64,000 nt of DNA from Cristatella mucedo (GCA_009760855.2 WPIO01000006.1:7074501-7138500), one strand, 5' to 3'; positions 10,855-21,369 are shown, counted from the stretch's first letter. Program-made: numbers and translations. Notes: generated by a model from the sequence alone, not told the origin.

Positions 10855-11222
10855 GTATACAGTCCGGTATACCACGACATGCTCCCAATGTGTGGAACTC
10901 CCTCCCGACCTGCGTCAGAACATCCCCTGACCTGACCACATTTAAAAAGAACTTAAAAGCACACTTATTTAGGACAGCATTTTGTGGGTCGCCACGATTC
11001 GTCCTTCATGTGCTTATGCGTGCTGACACTGTGCATGCTGCCACTAACCACATTTACATACTGACCCTGTGCATGTCACCCCTAACCATGTTATTCATGT
11101 TGTTTGTCAAGCATGATATTACTCACCATTCAATTGCATTTCCCTTTGCAGAAAATGTAAAGCGCTTTGAGAAAGATTGAGTTCTCTGAGGGCGCTTTAT
11201 CAAGTGCATTATTATTATTACA
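10855..11222 (+). pseudogene. LINE-A ORF2 C-terminus and 3' end
   Basis: Plus-strand LINE-A. The protein end reads APNVWNSLPTCVRTSPDLTT, then FKKNLKAHLFRTAF. The 3' UTR follows (CTGACCCTGTGCATGTCACC, ATGTTGTTTGTCAAGC), then the terminal hairpin (GTAAAGCGCTTTGAG, GGGCGCTTTATC) and an ATT tail at 11205-11220. It is 5'-truncated. In this class the ORF2 end is coding, so the 159-codon frame here starts in unrelated flank and is not a gene. Confidence 0.85.
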
Positions 11223-11225
11223 GGA

Positions 11226-11400
11226 GAAAAAATACCAGCTGATTTAGCAGCCTCTTTTGTATAGCGACAGAAGAGCCTTTACGACTTTCACCACCACTTG
11301 CAGCAGCACGATTAAGGACACCGCAGGATTTGAACCCACGACCTCGGTACCGAGGTCGTGAAAAGCAACCGTCTTACCTAGTGTGTCATCGCGGCTAAGA
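11226..11400 (-). mobile_element. SINE-1 copy with perfect 24-bp palindrome
   Basis: Near-complete minus-strand SINE-1. On the plus strand it reads tail block (GATTTAGCAGCCTCTTTTGT), body (CACCACTTGCAGCAG), B-box complement (GGATTTGAACCC), then the palindrome CACGACCTCGGTACCGAGGTCGTG at the anticodon-arm position. The A-box region (TTACCTAGTGTG) follows. It lies directly against the LINE-A ATT tail. Confidence 0.85.
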
Positions 11401-12327
11401 AGAAGCCTGCTACTTGAGGCAGCTTGCAGCTGCAGGAAGCGTATGTTGGCAGCTGCAGGCAAAGCAGCTGAAAACTATGCACCTGCCCGTGAGATTGACT
11501 TAAACCCTGAAGCCGCAGCACTATGCAGGAAGATGCACTCCCTAATCTGCATGGTCAATATCTAATCTATAGCGGACAGGCATACTGACTTCATCAGTAA
11601 GTAAAAGCAGCAATAACGTTTTGTTGTGCCACTAAGCCCCTTAGCCGATTGAAATTGTGCATTGTACAGTCGCCAATGTGGTGCACAGAATGCAGATAAA
11701 GCCTCCAGTGCTGCAGTATCATAAAGAAATTACTCTTGTCAGTGGAAAATCTATCTGCAGCCATCATGTCGACTGAGTGGAAATGTTTGGCAGGAATAAC
11801 TAGTGATAAGAGTAGCTGTGTCAACTCGCCCTAACAGAGCAAATGCAAACCTATCTGTCTGCTGGGGAGGTTTTCAAGCCGATCGCAGACTACTTAATAG
11901 TGTTTCGATGCTAAAAGTTCTCGCTAGATTACCAAGTGTAGGGTATCTAAAGCACGAGTTAATGCCGGGACAGAAGTCATTTGTTCTTTGTTGCCTTATC
12001 GGTGGTAATTTAATCAAAGATCGTCAGGTGACCTATGAGTCAAACTCAGTAGGTACCAATTCACCGAGCAAGTCGAGATAGCATAGTTGTCTAACAAGAA
12101 AAAGCAGTGGCTTTAAAGGCCGCGTAGATCATTCTTATGCTATCCACGGACACAACTTTAAAGCAACAGACTGCACAGTGAAATTTGACCCCCAGCAGCC
12201 GGCCGAGCTTCTGGCTGAAAGAGTCTAATTTTGAGTAACCAAATTAATGCGACTGCAGAATAGGTTCACACTGTTTAAAAAGTGCTCATATATATACCTT
12301 TAGTCATAAGGGCCGAAATAATGACGC
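11401..12327. other. Intergenic, no gene seen
   Basis: No supported gene or repeat family. Short frames at 11594-12081 show no motifs. Confidence 0.4.
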
Positions 12328-12455
12328 TCTTAAGTCTGTTGCCTAGTTAGTGGGTACCAAAAGCAGTTTAGGCTTTGACTGGGCTAGAGTAAGCTCTCCT
12401 GAGTAGCACCACTCAGTCTTTGTGGCTTTGTAGAGTCTCGGAGAGAGATGCATCA
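12328..12455 (+). mobile_element. LINE-B 3' end relic
   Basis: It matches the LINE-B 3' segment seen at 48.9-49.05 kb: AAGTCTGTTGCC..., then GTACCAAAAGCAG-TTTAGGC, CTCTCCTGAGTA and TCTTTGTGGCTTTGTAGAG. It is highly decayed and has no coding potential. Confidence 0.6.
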
Positions 12456-12650
12456 CCTTACACAACTTAGTCATCAGGAAAAAAATTAAGCTGATCTCGC
12501 CAGTTTAATGGCAGCCGCCTGCTGCGAGAGCCAAAGCTCGTCGCGGCTAGTTTGAGGCGAAGCTTCTAAGGCTTAGATTGTAAGCGGCAGACACCCGTCG
12601 AGCCTCCGAAAATGCTGTGCATGCATGCGCGAACGTCACAGCACCCGCGT
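12456..12650. other. Spacer entering a GC-rich patch
   Basis: Composition shifts from AT-leaning to GC-rich over this interval. No gene is seen. Confidence 0.4.
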
Positions 12651-12983
12651 GCCTTCCTTCGTGCTCTCTCTTGAGCGCCAGCTCGAACACGCTATCCCAA
12701 GCCCCGACCTCGCGAGCTCTCGTGTGCTCCTTAGTACCTTCCTTCACGCATGCGCTCATGAGCTCGAGCTCAAACGGGCGCGCCCCTGCCGCGAGCATGC
12801 TCGTGTGCTCCAGCGTAACTTCCTTGGTGCGCACTCATGCGTGCCAGCTCAAACATACGAGCCCAAGCCCGGAAGCTCTCACTCATATGCTCCAGCTTAC
12901 CTTCCTTAATGTGCGCTCATGAGCGCCAGCTCAAGCGCGATCGCGAGCCGCGAGCTCGAACTCATGTGCTCCAGGTGCAAACA
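12651..12983. repeat. Minisatellite, about 81-85 bp x 4
   Basis: Four imperfect units begin at about 12652, 12737, 12818 and 12899, each starting with a CTTCCTT block. Each then carries GCGCTCATGAGCGCCAGCTC-like sequence, a GAGCCC/GAGCTC segment and a TGTGCTCCAG-type end. Unit lengths are 85, 81 and 81 bp. The overlapping frames on both strands are translations of the array. Confidence 0.85.
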
Positions 12984-13399
12984 TGCCCACAAGCGCCCAC
13001 GCCGATGGGCAAACCGGCCAATGAAACTGTACTGGAGGTCACGTGACTTTGTAGGCTCTCAGTGGCCGCTCGGACGGCTGTATGGTTTGTGCTCCCAGTG
13101 CTGTCAACTCCATCTCATCCGTTTAGGTGCACTTTTATTCTTTGACTGATTCCTGAATCGTCGCGCTAGCTGCTGTTGGCGCAGCCATCTTGCGCCTAGC
13201 AGCCAGCGGTGCCTTGGGGTCAAGGGCCGCGGGCGTGGCGGAGCGCAGCAGGCGAATCGCCTAGCAATGGAGGCGGGCACATCCTTCGCCGGCCGTGTGC
13301 GGTAAACCCTGGTGCGCCCGCCCCGCGCACGTGGGAGAGCGCGCCGCCCTCGCTGGCCGAGGTTATCCGATAAACAGGTGCGCCACCATCTGCGAGCTC
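12984..13399. other. GC-rich spacer, no gene seen
   Basis: GC-rich DNA between two minisatellites. The minus-strand frames of 88-146 codons here are Arg/Pro/Ala-rich and lack any domain. Confidence 0.4.
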
Positions 13400-13615
13400 C
13401 GTGAAGACAACACCCGGCAATGCCCCGCCGTGGCTCGCGCCAGCCCGGCAGGTGCAGTGGATAGGCTGGAGGACAATGCCCGGCAATGCGCCACGTGTTG
13501 GCGCGCGCCATCGCGGCAGGTGCAGTAGGTAGGCGGAAGGACAATGCCAGGCGCCAATGCCCTCTGCGGCACGCGCCGGCGCGCTTAGCAGCAGGTGCAG
13601 TAAGCAGGCAGGGTA
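13400..13615. repeat. Minisatellite, about 66-68 bp x 3
   Basis: Three imperfect units are recognised by GACAATGCCCGGCAATGC-like starts near 13407, 13473 and 13541. Each is followed by GCGCC and a GGCAGGTGCAGT segment that contains an E-box-like CAGGTG. Confidence 0.8.
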
Positions 13616-13911
13616 GTTAGCGCCAGGTCATTGACGCCTTTCCCGCTCGGTTTGCTGTGTGTGGTCACGGCGCGTGCCCGCTGGCGTGGGAGGTCTGGGC
13701 CTAGAGTGGCGCAGGTCAGGACGCCGGCTGGCTACTCCGCGGTGTTGACGTTTCTAAGGCTGAGCCTTCAGCGCAAGCTTTACCATGAGCATCTTAGGCG
13801 AGGTGGCGCTTCAGAGCTACAGCAAGACAGCAAGCTCGGCCTTCGCAGCGCTGGTCTCCATAGCAGGTATCGGGCTACATCATCCAAGACGAAGCCATGC
13901 AAGGGAAGATG
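13616..13911. other. GC-rich flank, no gene seen
   Basis: No repeat family or protein motif was recognised. Confidence 0.4.
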
Positions 13912-14088
13912 TACATGCTGATTTAACAGCCTCTTTCGGATAGCGGAGGAAGAGCCCTGAAGGCTATCACAGCCACTCGCAGCAGCAATACAAGATCGCC
14001 TACGGTAGGATTCGAACCCACGACCTCAGAACAGAGGTCGTGGGGTAAAGCAACAGCAGTACCTAGGTGGGCGCCTACGGCTCACCTG
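13912..14088 (-). mobile_element. SINE-1 copy, long-hairpin type
   Basis: Minus strand. The tail block (GCTGATTTAACAGCCTCTTT) is followed by the body, the B-box complement GGATTCGAACCC (a perfect match to the Pol III B box), then ACGACCTCAGAACAGAGGTCGT forming the long anticodon-position hairpin with one altered pair, and the A-box region TACCTAGG. Confidence 0.85.
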
Positions 14089-14214
14089 CTTGCTGATGTT
14101 GTCGATGGTCTCTGCATTGACAACATCAGCATTGATTGATTGGGCGATTGATCTTACCACCTGATTGATAGCTGATGTTAGCAATGTCACCGATTATGTC
14201 ACTTCCGCCACTTC

Positions 14215-14898
14215 TGAAGTGGCAGCCTGCTTGCTGGCCTACCGGCATGTGCAATCAGGCGATTGCAGCTGGTGCAAAACTCCGCAGCTAGGCTTGTCTG
14301 TCGTGAGCGTCGAAGTTGCCACGTCACACCACTTCTCGCCGACCTGCACTGGCTACTTGTCAAGCAACGGATCGACTTCAAGGTTTTGTCGCTCACTTGT
14401 AGGTCACTTCATTCTTTGGCTCCAGCCTATCTCTCAGATCTTCTCCCCCCACCAGGCCAAGCATCGTACCATTCGCTTTTCGGACTCCAACAGTTTACCA
14501 ATACCTCGTACAAACCTGAAATCCTTTGGAGACCGTGCATTTAGTTCGTATGCTTCCAAAGCCTGGAACTCCCTCCCGACTTGCGTCAGAGCATCCCCTG
14601 ATTTGACCACATTTAAAAAGAACTTAAAACACACTTATTTAGGACAGCATTTAGTGAATTCCTGTGATTCGTCTTTCGTGTGCTTATGCGTGCTGACACT
14701 GTGCATGCTGCCTCTAACCACACTTGCATGCTGACCGTGTGCATGTCATCCCTAACCATGTTATACATGTTTATCAAGCGTGATATTACTCAGCGTTCAA
14801 TCGCGTTTCCCTTTGCAGCAAATGTAAAGCACCTAGAAAGAGATTAATTTCTCTGAGGACCCTTTATCAGGTGTATTATTATTATTATTATTACTTCT
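14215..14898 (+). pseudogene. LINE-A ORF2 C-terminus plus 3' end
   Basis: Plus-strand 5'-truncated LINE-A. Frames spread by indels give the CR1/L2-typical end of ORF2: QLVQNSAARLVCRERRSCHV, TPLLADLHWLLVKQRIDFKV, SLHSLAPAYLSDLLP, SDSNSLPIPRTNLKSFGDRA, KAWNSLPTCVRASPDLTT. The 3' UTR, terminal hairpin and ATT tail (14875-14893) follow. Frameshifts separate the blocks, so it is dead. Confidence 0.9.
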
Positions 14899-14904
14899 TC
14901 TTGC

Positions 14905-15058
14905 CAATGATAATAATAATAATAATATTGCACTTGATAAAGCGCCCTCAGAGAACTTAATCTCTTTCTAGGCGCTTTACATTTGCTGCAAAGTGATACG
15001 CAATAGAATAGTAAGTAAAATCATGCTTGAAAAACAAACAAAATGATGTCACTGCTTC
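14905..15058 (-). mobile_element. LINE-A 3' end, minus strand
   Basis: An AAT tail at 14909-14927 on the plus strand leads into a well-preserved terminal hairpin (CTTGATAAAGCGCC...GGCGCTTTACATTTGC) and the beginning of the 3' UTR. It forms a tail-to-tail pair with the preceding plus-strand copy. Confidence 0.88.
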
Positions 15059-15842
15059 TTGCCCAAGCCAAATCGAACTTGGAAGTGAAGCCCTAGAGAA
15101 GAAGATTTTTGTGCGGCTTACCCTTGACCTTGGCAGACTCTCTTGTTGGTCATTAAAGCTCGGACTGCAGTCGTTATCCCCTTCTCTGGCAGCTGTTTTA
15201 TGGCTGCGCCTAGAGCCAATTCAGACTGCAGGTAATGAATGCACAGCACTGCATAAGCTTTGTATTCTAAGCGGGCGTCCTCTTATTTTGTGTTTTACAG
15301 CACCGCACCACACGGCGACGAAGTCAACCGAGCTCGATGCTCGAGCTTGCTAGTGCACTCATCAGAACGCATTGACTGGCCGACTAACCGGTGTGCCTTT
15401 TGAAGTTGCTTCGCTGGCAAGCTGCTAATGTCGCTGATAGCATGGGAATTCTTTTGGTTTTAAGCGAATATTTTGAGCTGGGATGCGGCGACCAAAGATG
15501 AGAAAAGAACTGGGACAAGCATTTGCTCCTGCTAAGCACTTCCAGGGCAATTCAAATCGCGTCGCAGATAGTGGATGGATCCTTCTCGGCCAGCCAGGTG
15601 CAGACTTTAACGTGCTCGCGCGAAGCAACGGCCGAGTGAGAGTATCGATTCCATCTACAAGCAACTCTTAGGCACAACTTCCTCGATCGTTCATTCGAAA
15701 TGCTCACTAGAAGCTCTTTAGTAAGACCATTTGCAGTCGCGACTTCTTGTTTTCCTGGTGTCCCATTAAGCATGCTGCTGGTGCAAGCATTCAGCGGCCT
15801 CATTCATATAGCAGCACGAGAGTCGCATTGGCTGTCAGCATT
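15059..15842. other. Intergenic, no gene seen
   Basis: No supported gene. Overlapping short frames at 15425-15803 lack motifs. Confidence 0.4.
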
Positions 15843-15912
15843 GGCTGTCAACACCTCTTGCAGTGGGCAATATAGGATGCAGCCTACTGCAGGACTCGAG
15901 CATGTGCGAAAT
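15843..15912 (-). mobile_element. SINE-1 fragment, decayed
   Basis: Plus-strand text CTTGCAGTGGGCAATATAGG and CTGCAGGACTCGAGCATG matches the body and B-box complement of the SINE-1 copy at 17832-17992. The head and tail are missing. Confidence 0.55.
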
Positions 15913-15977
15913 CAACCGAGCTCCCCCATCCGAGCAGATGTTCGCTGGCAACCTTCTGTATACATGGGGCTGCTCGG

Positions 15978-16165
15978 CTGATTTCGCGATGGCACACCAG
16001 GTAAGGTGGTTGCTCTTCACGAACTCTGTGCGGCGGTCGTGGGTTCGAATCTTGCAGTGGGCGATCCTTCATTGCCGCTGCAAAGCGATGGCGACAGCCT
16101 TAAAGGCTCTTCTGCCGCTATGCCGAAAAGAGGCTGTTAAATCAGCTAGTATTTTTATCGCGAGG
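15978..16165 (+). mobile_element. SINE-1 copy, plus strand
   Basis: It has an A-box region (CACACCAGGTAAGGTGGTTG), an anticodon-position segment with a decayed hairpin (CACGAAC...GTCGTG), then the perfect B box GGTTCGAATCT/C type. The body (TTGCCGCTGCAAAGCG), GCTCTTCTGCCGCTATGC and the 3' end (GAGGCTGTTAAATCAGCTAG) with a T-rich end follow. It is a useful reference copy for SINE-1 order. Confidence 0.9.
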
Positions 16166-17207
16166 CATTCAACTCCAAGATGGCGCGTGGAGGTACCTAG
16201 CTTGAACTGAAAGGGTTTCGGCCTGTAGCTGCCATCAAATAATTATAGCAAGGCCGGTCTTGCTTCAGCTGCCACATCGGTCGGCGAACGATTCTTCGAA
16301 CGCTGGCCCGAGCAAACACTAGCCGTCCTGCCGCAACAGTGTGCGATGCATAGCAGTAATAAAAATAAGAAGTTTAGCCTCACATCAGCGGCGGAAAGCA
16401 ACGTTGTTGCCTACGGGAAATGGAAAGATGCCTCTGCACCTTACGATTGCGACGAACGTGAAGGCTACTCGCTTAGCATGGAGGAGGGCCACACGGTCGT
16501 CGAGTTGGCCGTTGGACCTGCCTGACGAATCGCAACAGGTGGTTTACCTCCGCTGGATCCTCCAGCCTTCCCGCGACTTGCCCACCCTAAGGGGCGAGGT
16601 CTCCGCATCGGCTCGCCGCGCTCGCGCCGGCTTGAAGAGCAGATGGCTCGCGTGCCTGGGTGCCGCTGCCCTTCCTGTTGTTCAGATCGGTCGCCTAGCC
16701 GGTCTCTCTCGCTCGCCAATTGATAGTACTCGGGAAGCGCCAATTAATGAGTACTAAAGCAACCACCTGTTGTCGTGCGTTTGGACTGCGTATGTGTGCA
16801 TTCCAAGCTGAGTTTTCCTTCCGAGCAATCCGAAATTGTTCGCGTACCCACGACGCACCCGCCTGACACTTGCCCGCCACTTGGGGCGACTGCTAATTTC
16901 CAGCCTCGTCCAAAGTGCAGCAAGCCGCTAAGGTATCCTGCACGGCGGGCAATCTGCTCTCCATCGCCAACAAGCCACCCACATGTGCTGGCCCCCCTAC
17001 CCACACAAGCCTGCTAATACGATGCTGCATATCTATAAAAAAATTGTAGTTTCTCTTATGGGTGGTGTGCGAATACAATAAGTCTAACACGTTAGCCAAC
17101 TGCCGTAAAACCCAGACCTTTAGCCCTAAACACATTTAAAGCATATGTACTAAATCCTAAGCTCTAAACCCTAAATCCGAGGCCCGACATATCGGTCAGC
17201 GGGTCAG
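16166..17207. other. Intergenic, no gene seen
   Basis: Locally GC-rich around 16440-16720, without protein motifs. It includes degenerate CCTAAA-like words near 17110-17180 that are too irregular to be telomeric. Confidence 0.4.
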
Positions 17208-17440
17208 CTTCCTGAGCAGCTGCTTCCATGATGCTTCCACGTCTTCTTTGACTGCCTCCATCTGACTCGATTACGCTTCACACTTTCTCTTTGTTGTGCA
17301 AGATGAAGTCTGCTGGCTTCAGAATGCCTACTCTGAAAATCGCCTAGGCTTTGAGTTCGCTGTAGAAAACTCTCACGAGTAACGCCCACGTGGTCTTGGT
17401 GGCTTTGTGGAGTTACAGACGGAGCTACGTAGCACCATGT
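17208..17440 (+). mobile_element. LINE-B 3' end
   Basis: It matches the 3' part of LINE-B at 48.85-49.04 kb: ACACTTTCTCTTTGTTG, GATGAAGTCTGCTGGCTTC, GCCTAGGCTTTGAGTTCGCT, AACTCTCACGAGTAACGCCC and GTGGAGTTACAGACGGAG. It is decayed and non-coding. Confidence 0.75.
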
Positions 17441-17831
17441 AGTAAAGAGGTCTCCGACTTTTGCGGGCTGCATCAGTGAGTCTAAATTCGCTTTTAACAT
17501 TGTCACAGTACCATCAAACGCGTACAGAAGCATTCGAGTAACGAATACAATAGCCGTGCAAAAAAGCACGTACTGCATAGAGTGGTGGGTCTGATGGCCC
17601 AACTAAGGTAGACTCGTCATACATTATACTGCCTGTTATTTCCCTAGGTGCCAAAATAGATGCTGAAAATTACCAGCATGTTACAAAGCAATAGACTAGT
17701 GCAATCTGGTCAGACTATCCTTGCAACCTAATTTTAGCAGCTTCCCATAGTGGACTGCTGACATTAAACAGCCTTTAAGGAGAAAAAGAAAATGCTTCCG
17801 TTAGTATCAGGAATAAAAAGTATAAAAGTAA
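17441..17831. other. Intergenic, no gene seen
   Basis: Nothing recognisable. Confidence 0.4.
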
Positions 17832-17992
17832 AAGCTAGCTGATCAAACAGCCTCATTGCTATATCAGTAGAAGAGCCTTTGCGGCAATAAATCCACTCGC
17901 AGCGGGAAATATAGGACTGCCTGCTGCAGGACTCGAACCCATGACCTGGCCTGGGTCGTGAAGCACCTTACTCTTGGGCTACGACCTAAGAT
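17832..17992 (-). mobile_element. SINE-1 copy, short-hairpin type
   Basis: Minus strand: tail block (GCTGATCAAACAGCCTCATT), body, B-box complement GGACTCGAACCC, short hairpin segment ATGACCTGGCCTGGGTCGT, and an A-box region ending in GGGCTACGACC. It differs from the long-hairpin copies in the anticodon-position stem. Confidence 0.82.
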
Positions 17993-19000
17993 CTGTCCGG
18001 AGCGGGCTTGCATTGGGATTGCAATGACAACGGGAAACGCCGTGCCTTTTCAGTAGGGTCAAGCTTTTGCAATGACTTCATGACTTCCATTGCATCCATG
18101 TTTACCACCCCTCGAGTTTCGTCCTCATATCGGGAGTCACATGCAGTGGGCATTTGAATGAGCACATTTTATACATGACAAGTTCTTTACGCAGCTGATG
18201 GGTGCCTACTTCCAACCAGCGTCTTTATCATGCACCTTATAGCCGAATCTAGTGTACCTGGCATGTATCCGAAAGCACGGTTAGAAACAGCCTTCCACCT
18301 TCCATCGCACTAGCTGCCTGTGCTGGTCTGCAGTTACTGGAGGAAAGAACGCTAGCAGCCGCGCGAGGCCTCTGCTACATGGCAAAATGCGGTCTGAGCA
18401 AGTGGCATTTTCACATTCTTAGCCCCGCAGCCTCGAAGGCAAGCGACATTACTTTGCAGCGAGAGTTTGACCTTGACATGTGAGCTGACTGGATCAGTTC
18501 GGTGGCTTGATTGTGTCCTCTCATGCCCAAGCCGCGGGGGGTGTTCCTCTGCGTAGTCAGAGGAGGGTAGAGGAGGGTAGAGGAGGGTGAGAAATAAAGT
18601 AAAATGCTTCAAGGCCTTCGGCTGTCAAACTGTAGGCCCTAGACAAGATTGAAAAGCTGTGAGAATTAGCTGAACGGTTTTTCGCCAATGCACCCGGCTT
18701 TTGGGAAATTCAAGCTTTGCCAGCTTTTGCTGACTTTCTGCTCGACACCGCTCGAGCAAGCGATGCGATCTAGTGGCACTGCCAGTAGTTTCGCTAGTTA
18801 AGTGAAAAATCTCTATCCAAACGCATGGCGAGAACTGGCAGGTCACAGGTAAGGCATACCTACTGGGCTGGACACCTTTACAGGTACATACCGATGCTAA
18901 ACAGAGTCGCTGTGCGGCAAAATATGCTCGAGCCCCGCCCCCCCCCCCCGCGATTATGAATCCTAGCCCAGAAGTGTGAGGACTTACCTCTTTTGAATTA
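17993..19000. other. Intergenic with short tandem repeat
   Basis: No gene seen. AGGAGGGTAG is repeated three times at 18561-18588. A C homopolymer of about 13 lies near 18937-18949, just before the GC-rich domain begins. Confidence 0.45.
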
Positions 19001-19241
19001 TAGCGGACGTTGGTGCGTCGATGCTGCTCCGCGGCAAGCTCAACTTTTAAAAGTCAGCTGCAATAGCGCATGCTGGGAAACTTTTCGCTCGCCGGCGTCT
19101 GCTGCTGCGCTACTGCGATCTCTCGAGGGCGGCACGAAGGAAACCTGGCAAAATGCGTTCGCGAGAACTAGTGACGTCATGGAAGCTCTTGACTTGAGGC
19201 GAAAAAATCGGCCCGACTTATCGGGTGCGATTTCCCTTCGG

Positions 19242-19265
19242 CTCCTCCTCCTCCTCCTCCTCCTC
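19242..19265. repeat. (CTC)n microsatellite
   Basis: Eight or so CTC triplets; in one frame they encode a spurious poly-Leu run. Confidence 0.9.
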
Positions 19266-19401
19266 TACCTCAGCCTCCCCGTCGGTAGCCGCTGCCTATG
19301 TCAAGGTCGAGATCCCTCTTCGTTCAACATCGGTCGCACCCCGGTTGCTCTGCAGCGCCGATGGCCGAACGAATTCGCATACAATTCCTTTACGCGCGCG
19401 C

Positions 19402-19480
19402 AGCACCCTGAGATAACTCAATCTCTATTCAGGCATCTCTTCGCACAAGCCGCCCGGGGCTCGAGCCCGACTCGGTCGTC
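19402..19480 (-). mobile_element. SINE-2 fragment
   Basis: Plus-strand text CACCCTGAGATAACTCAATC, TCTCTATTCAGGCATCTCTT, then GGGGCTCGAGCCCGACTCGG, is the complement of the SINE-2 tail and B-box region (compare 38220-38285). The A-box end is lost. It breaks any claim that the 263-codon frame across it is a host gene. Confidence 0.7.
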
Positions 19481-20035
19481 TGGGCGCGGCGGCGGCTCGC
19501 TCCCAGCGCTGCGACCGTTACGGAGGCCGCCGTCCGACCATTCGCAGCGATCAAAGCGTCGCCCGCGAGAAGCGGGCGCGGCTCGCTCGCGGCAGAGCCG
19601 CGCTAGAGCCGCCGCGCAGAAGAAGAAGAAGGAGGAAAGCAGGTGGCAACGACGCCAGCAAAAAAGCCGGCAGGCAGCGATCATTAATGAAGCGCTCGCC
19701 GCGGAGCGGCGGCGGCGGCGGCGGCGACAGCGGCGGCGGCGTTTTGCCGCGCCCGCTTCGCCAATGGCAATTCTGTGTAATTAGGAGCATGCAATTCCAG
19801 GAAGACTTGACCTCGTTGACAGGTCGCCGACGGCGGCGGCGGCGGACCCAGCGCCGCAGCAGCAGCAAAGAAGCCGCGCCCGCCATCTGCAGCAGCCAGC
19901 AGCTGAAGAGCGGGCGCGGTATAGTGTTAAGAAAAACAAATCGTCTTCGCCGAGCATAAAATGTTAGACCGACTTTGACCGGTACATCACCCCCGCCTCC
20001 CGGTCGGCTAGCGTACAAATGAGGCGATTTGTAGG

Positions 20036-20079
20036 TAAGTAGGTGGGTAGGTAGGTAGGTAGGTAGGTAGGTAGGTAGG
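20036..20079. repeat. (GTAG)n microsatellite
   Basis: About ten GTAG/GGTA tetranucleotide units, slightly interrupted at the left. Confidence 0.95.
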
Positions 20080-21369
20080 AGGGCGTGGTCAAAACGTCGG
20101 AATGAAAGAGTCAGGTGCGAACGGCTGCGCCGCGAGGCGGCTAGCAAGAATGGCGCGCTTGGAGGACGGACGACTTGCAGCGAATTCAATGAAGACCTCG
20201 GACGACGTCTCCGGTGGAGAGTCAGCAGATACATCTGCGGCCGTCTGCTGCCTAGCGGTGCTCGCGCACCTTTTCAATTTTCCGACGCACTTCTGGAGCA
20301 CCGATCGGGCGCGCGCACTTAACGACCCGGTTTCGCGGATTCGCGAGCTTTTCCCGCTGCGAGCGGCGTGAAAGCCGCCGCGCATTCTCCTCTGCCGCTA
20401 CATAAGAAAAGAAAAACGGGAGTCGCTCGGTGCTTCCTACTCGGCACTTTGTCGGGCTTGTCTTAAATCGCTTTTGCCGCTTTTGCCAGCGCTCCGCAAT
20501 TCTTCACGGGCGCTATCGCAGCTTCCCTCGTCGAGCGATCGAAGCGCTGGCCTCGCCAAGGACGCCTCTCCGGCGCCGCTGCCGCAGCGCGAGACGTGCG
20601 GGAGCCGCGCGACCGAGCGCGGCCGGCGCAAGGACTGTGCAGTCCCTCGGTCGGTGGAGGCGTTCGGCCGAGGTCGATTCGCCCGTGACGTCGAGGAGCG
20701 GCAGCAGCGGCGGCAGCGCTGAGTTGGCGGCGGCGCGGCGCTCGCTTCTTCGCAGCGGCAGATGCCCGGCGGCTCGGCGGCTCGGCCGGATCGCAACCGC
20801 CGCCGCCGCCCGCCCCGCCGCTCATCCCGACGCCCGCCCCGCCTCCCGCCTTCGCCTTTGCGTGCAGACCGAGCAGACCAAAGCGGCGCCGCCGTGACTT
20901 CCGCTCGGCCGCGCCGCCGCCGCCGCCGCTGAGGGTCTTCGCCGCTGCGCCGAGCAGGTGCTAGCGGGCGTGGGAGCGGCCCGCCTGACTGACGTTCGCG
21001 CAGCCGACTTCGGAAGCGAGAGCATTTTTTGCCGTCGCCCAGCGCGCCGGCTACGCGGTGGCGCGATGGGGCGCGGGCGGTCTACGGCGTGCAGTCGCGC
21101 CCGCTCGCCTTACCGCTCGCCCGCGAGGCGCCGCGCCGGCGCGCCGGTCCTGCACCTGCTCGGCTGCGGCGGAAGACGGTTCTTTTGGGTGGCGAATTCA
21201 ATTCCCGCTCCCAACTGGCCGAGGTCGCGAGCGCAAGCCCGGCGGCCATGCCAGAAGCGCGCAACCCCGAAAGAAGGAAGAATGAGAGCGAGATCTCTCG
21301 GGGCGCTGTAAAAAAAAGAAAAAGACGATACGCGCGCCCGCCCGAGGTGACCCGGGCCCGCCGCGGCTC

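Noticed and set aside
12547-13046. Several 70-100-codon frames on both strands
   Set aside because: They follow the minisatellite period and shift frame with its units.
17090-17190. Telomere-like CCTAAA words
   Set aside because: Irregular spacing and sequence; no uninterrupted array.
18993-19784. 263-codon plus-strand frame with a Leu-rich stretch resembling a signal peptide
   Set aside because: The Leu run is a CTC microsatellite and the frame crosses a SINE-2 fragment at 19402-19480.
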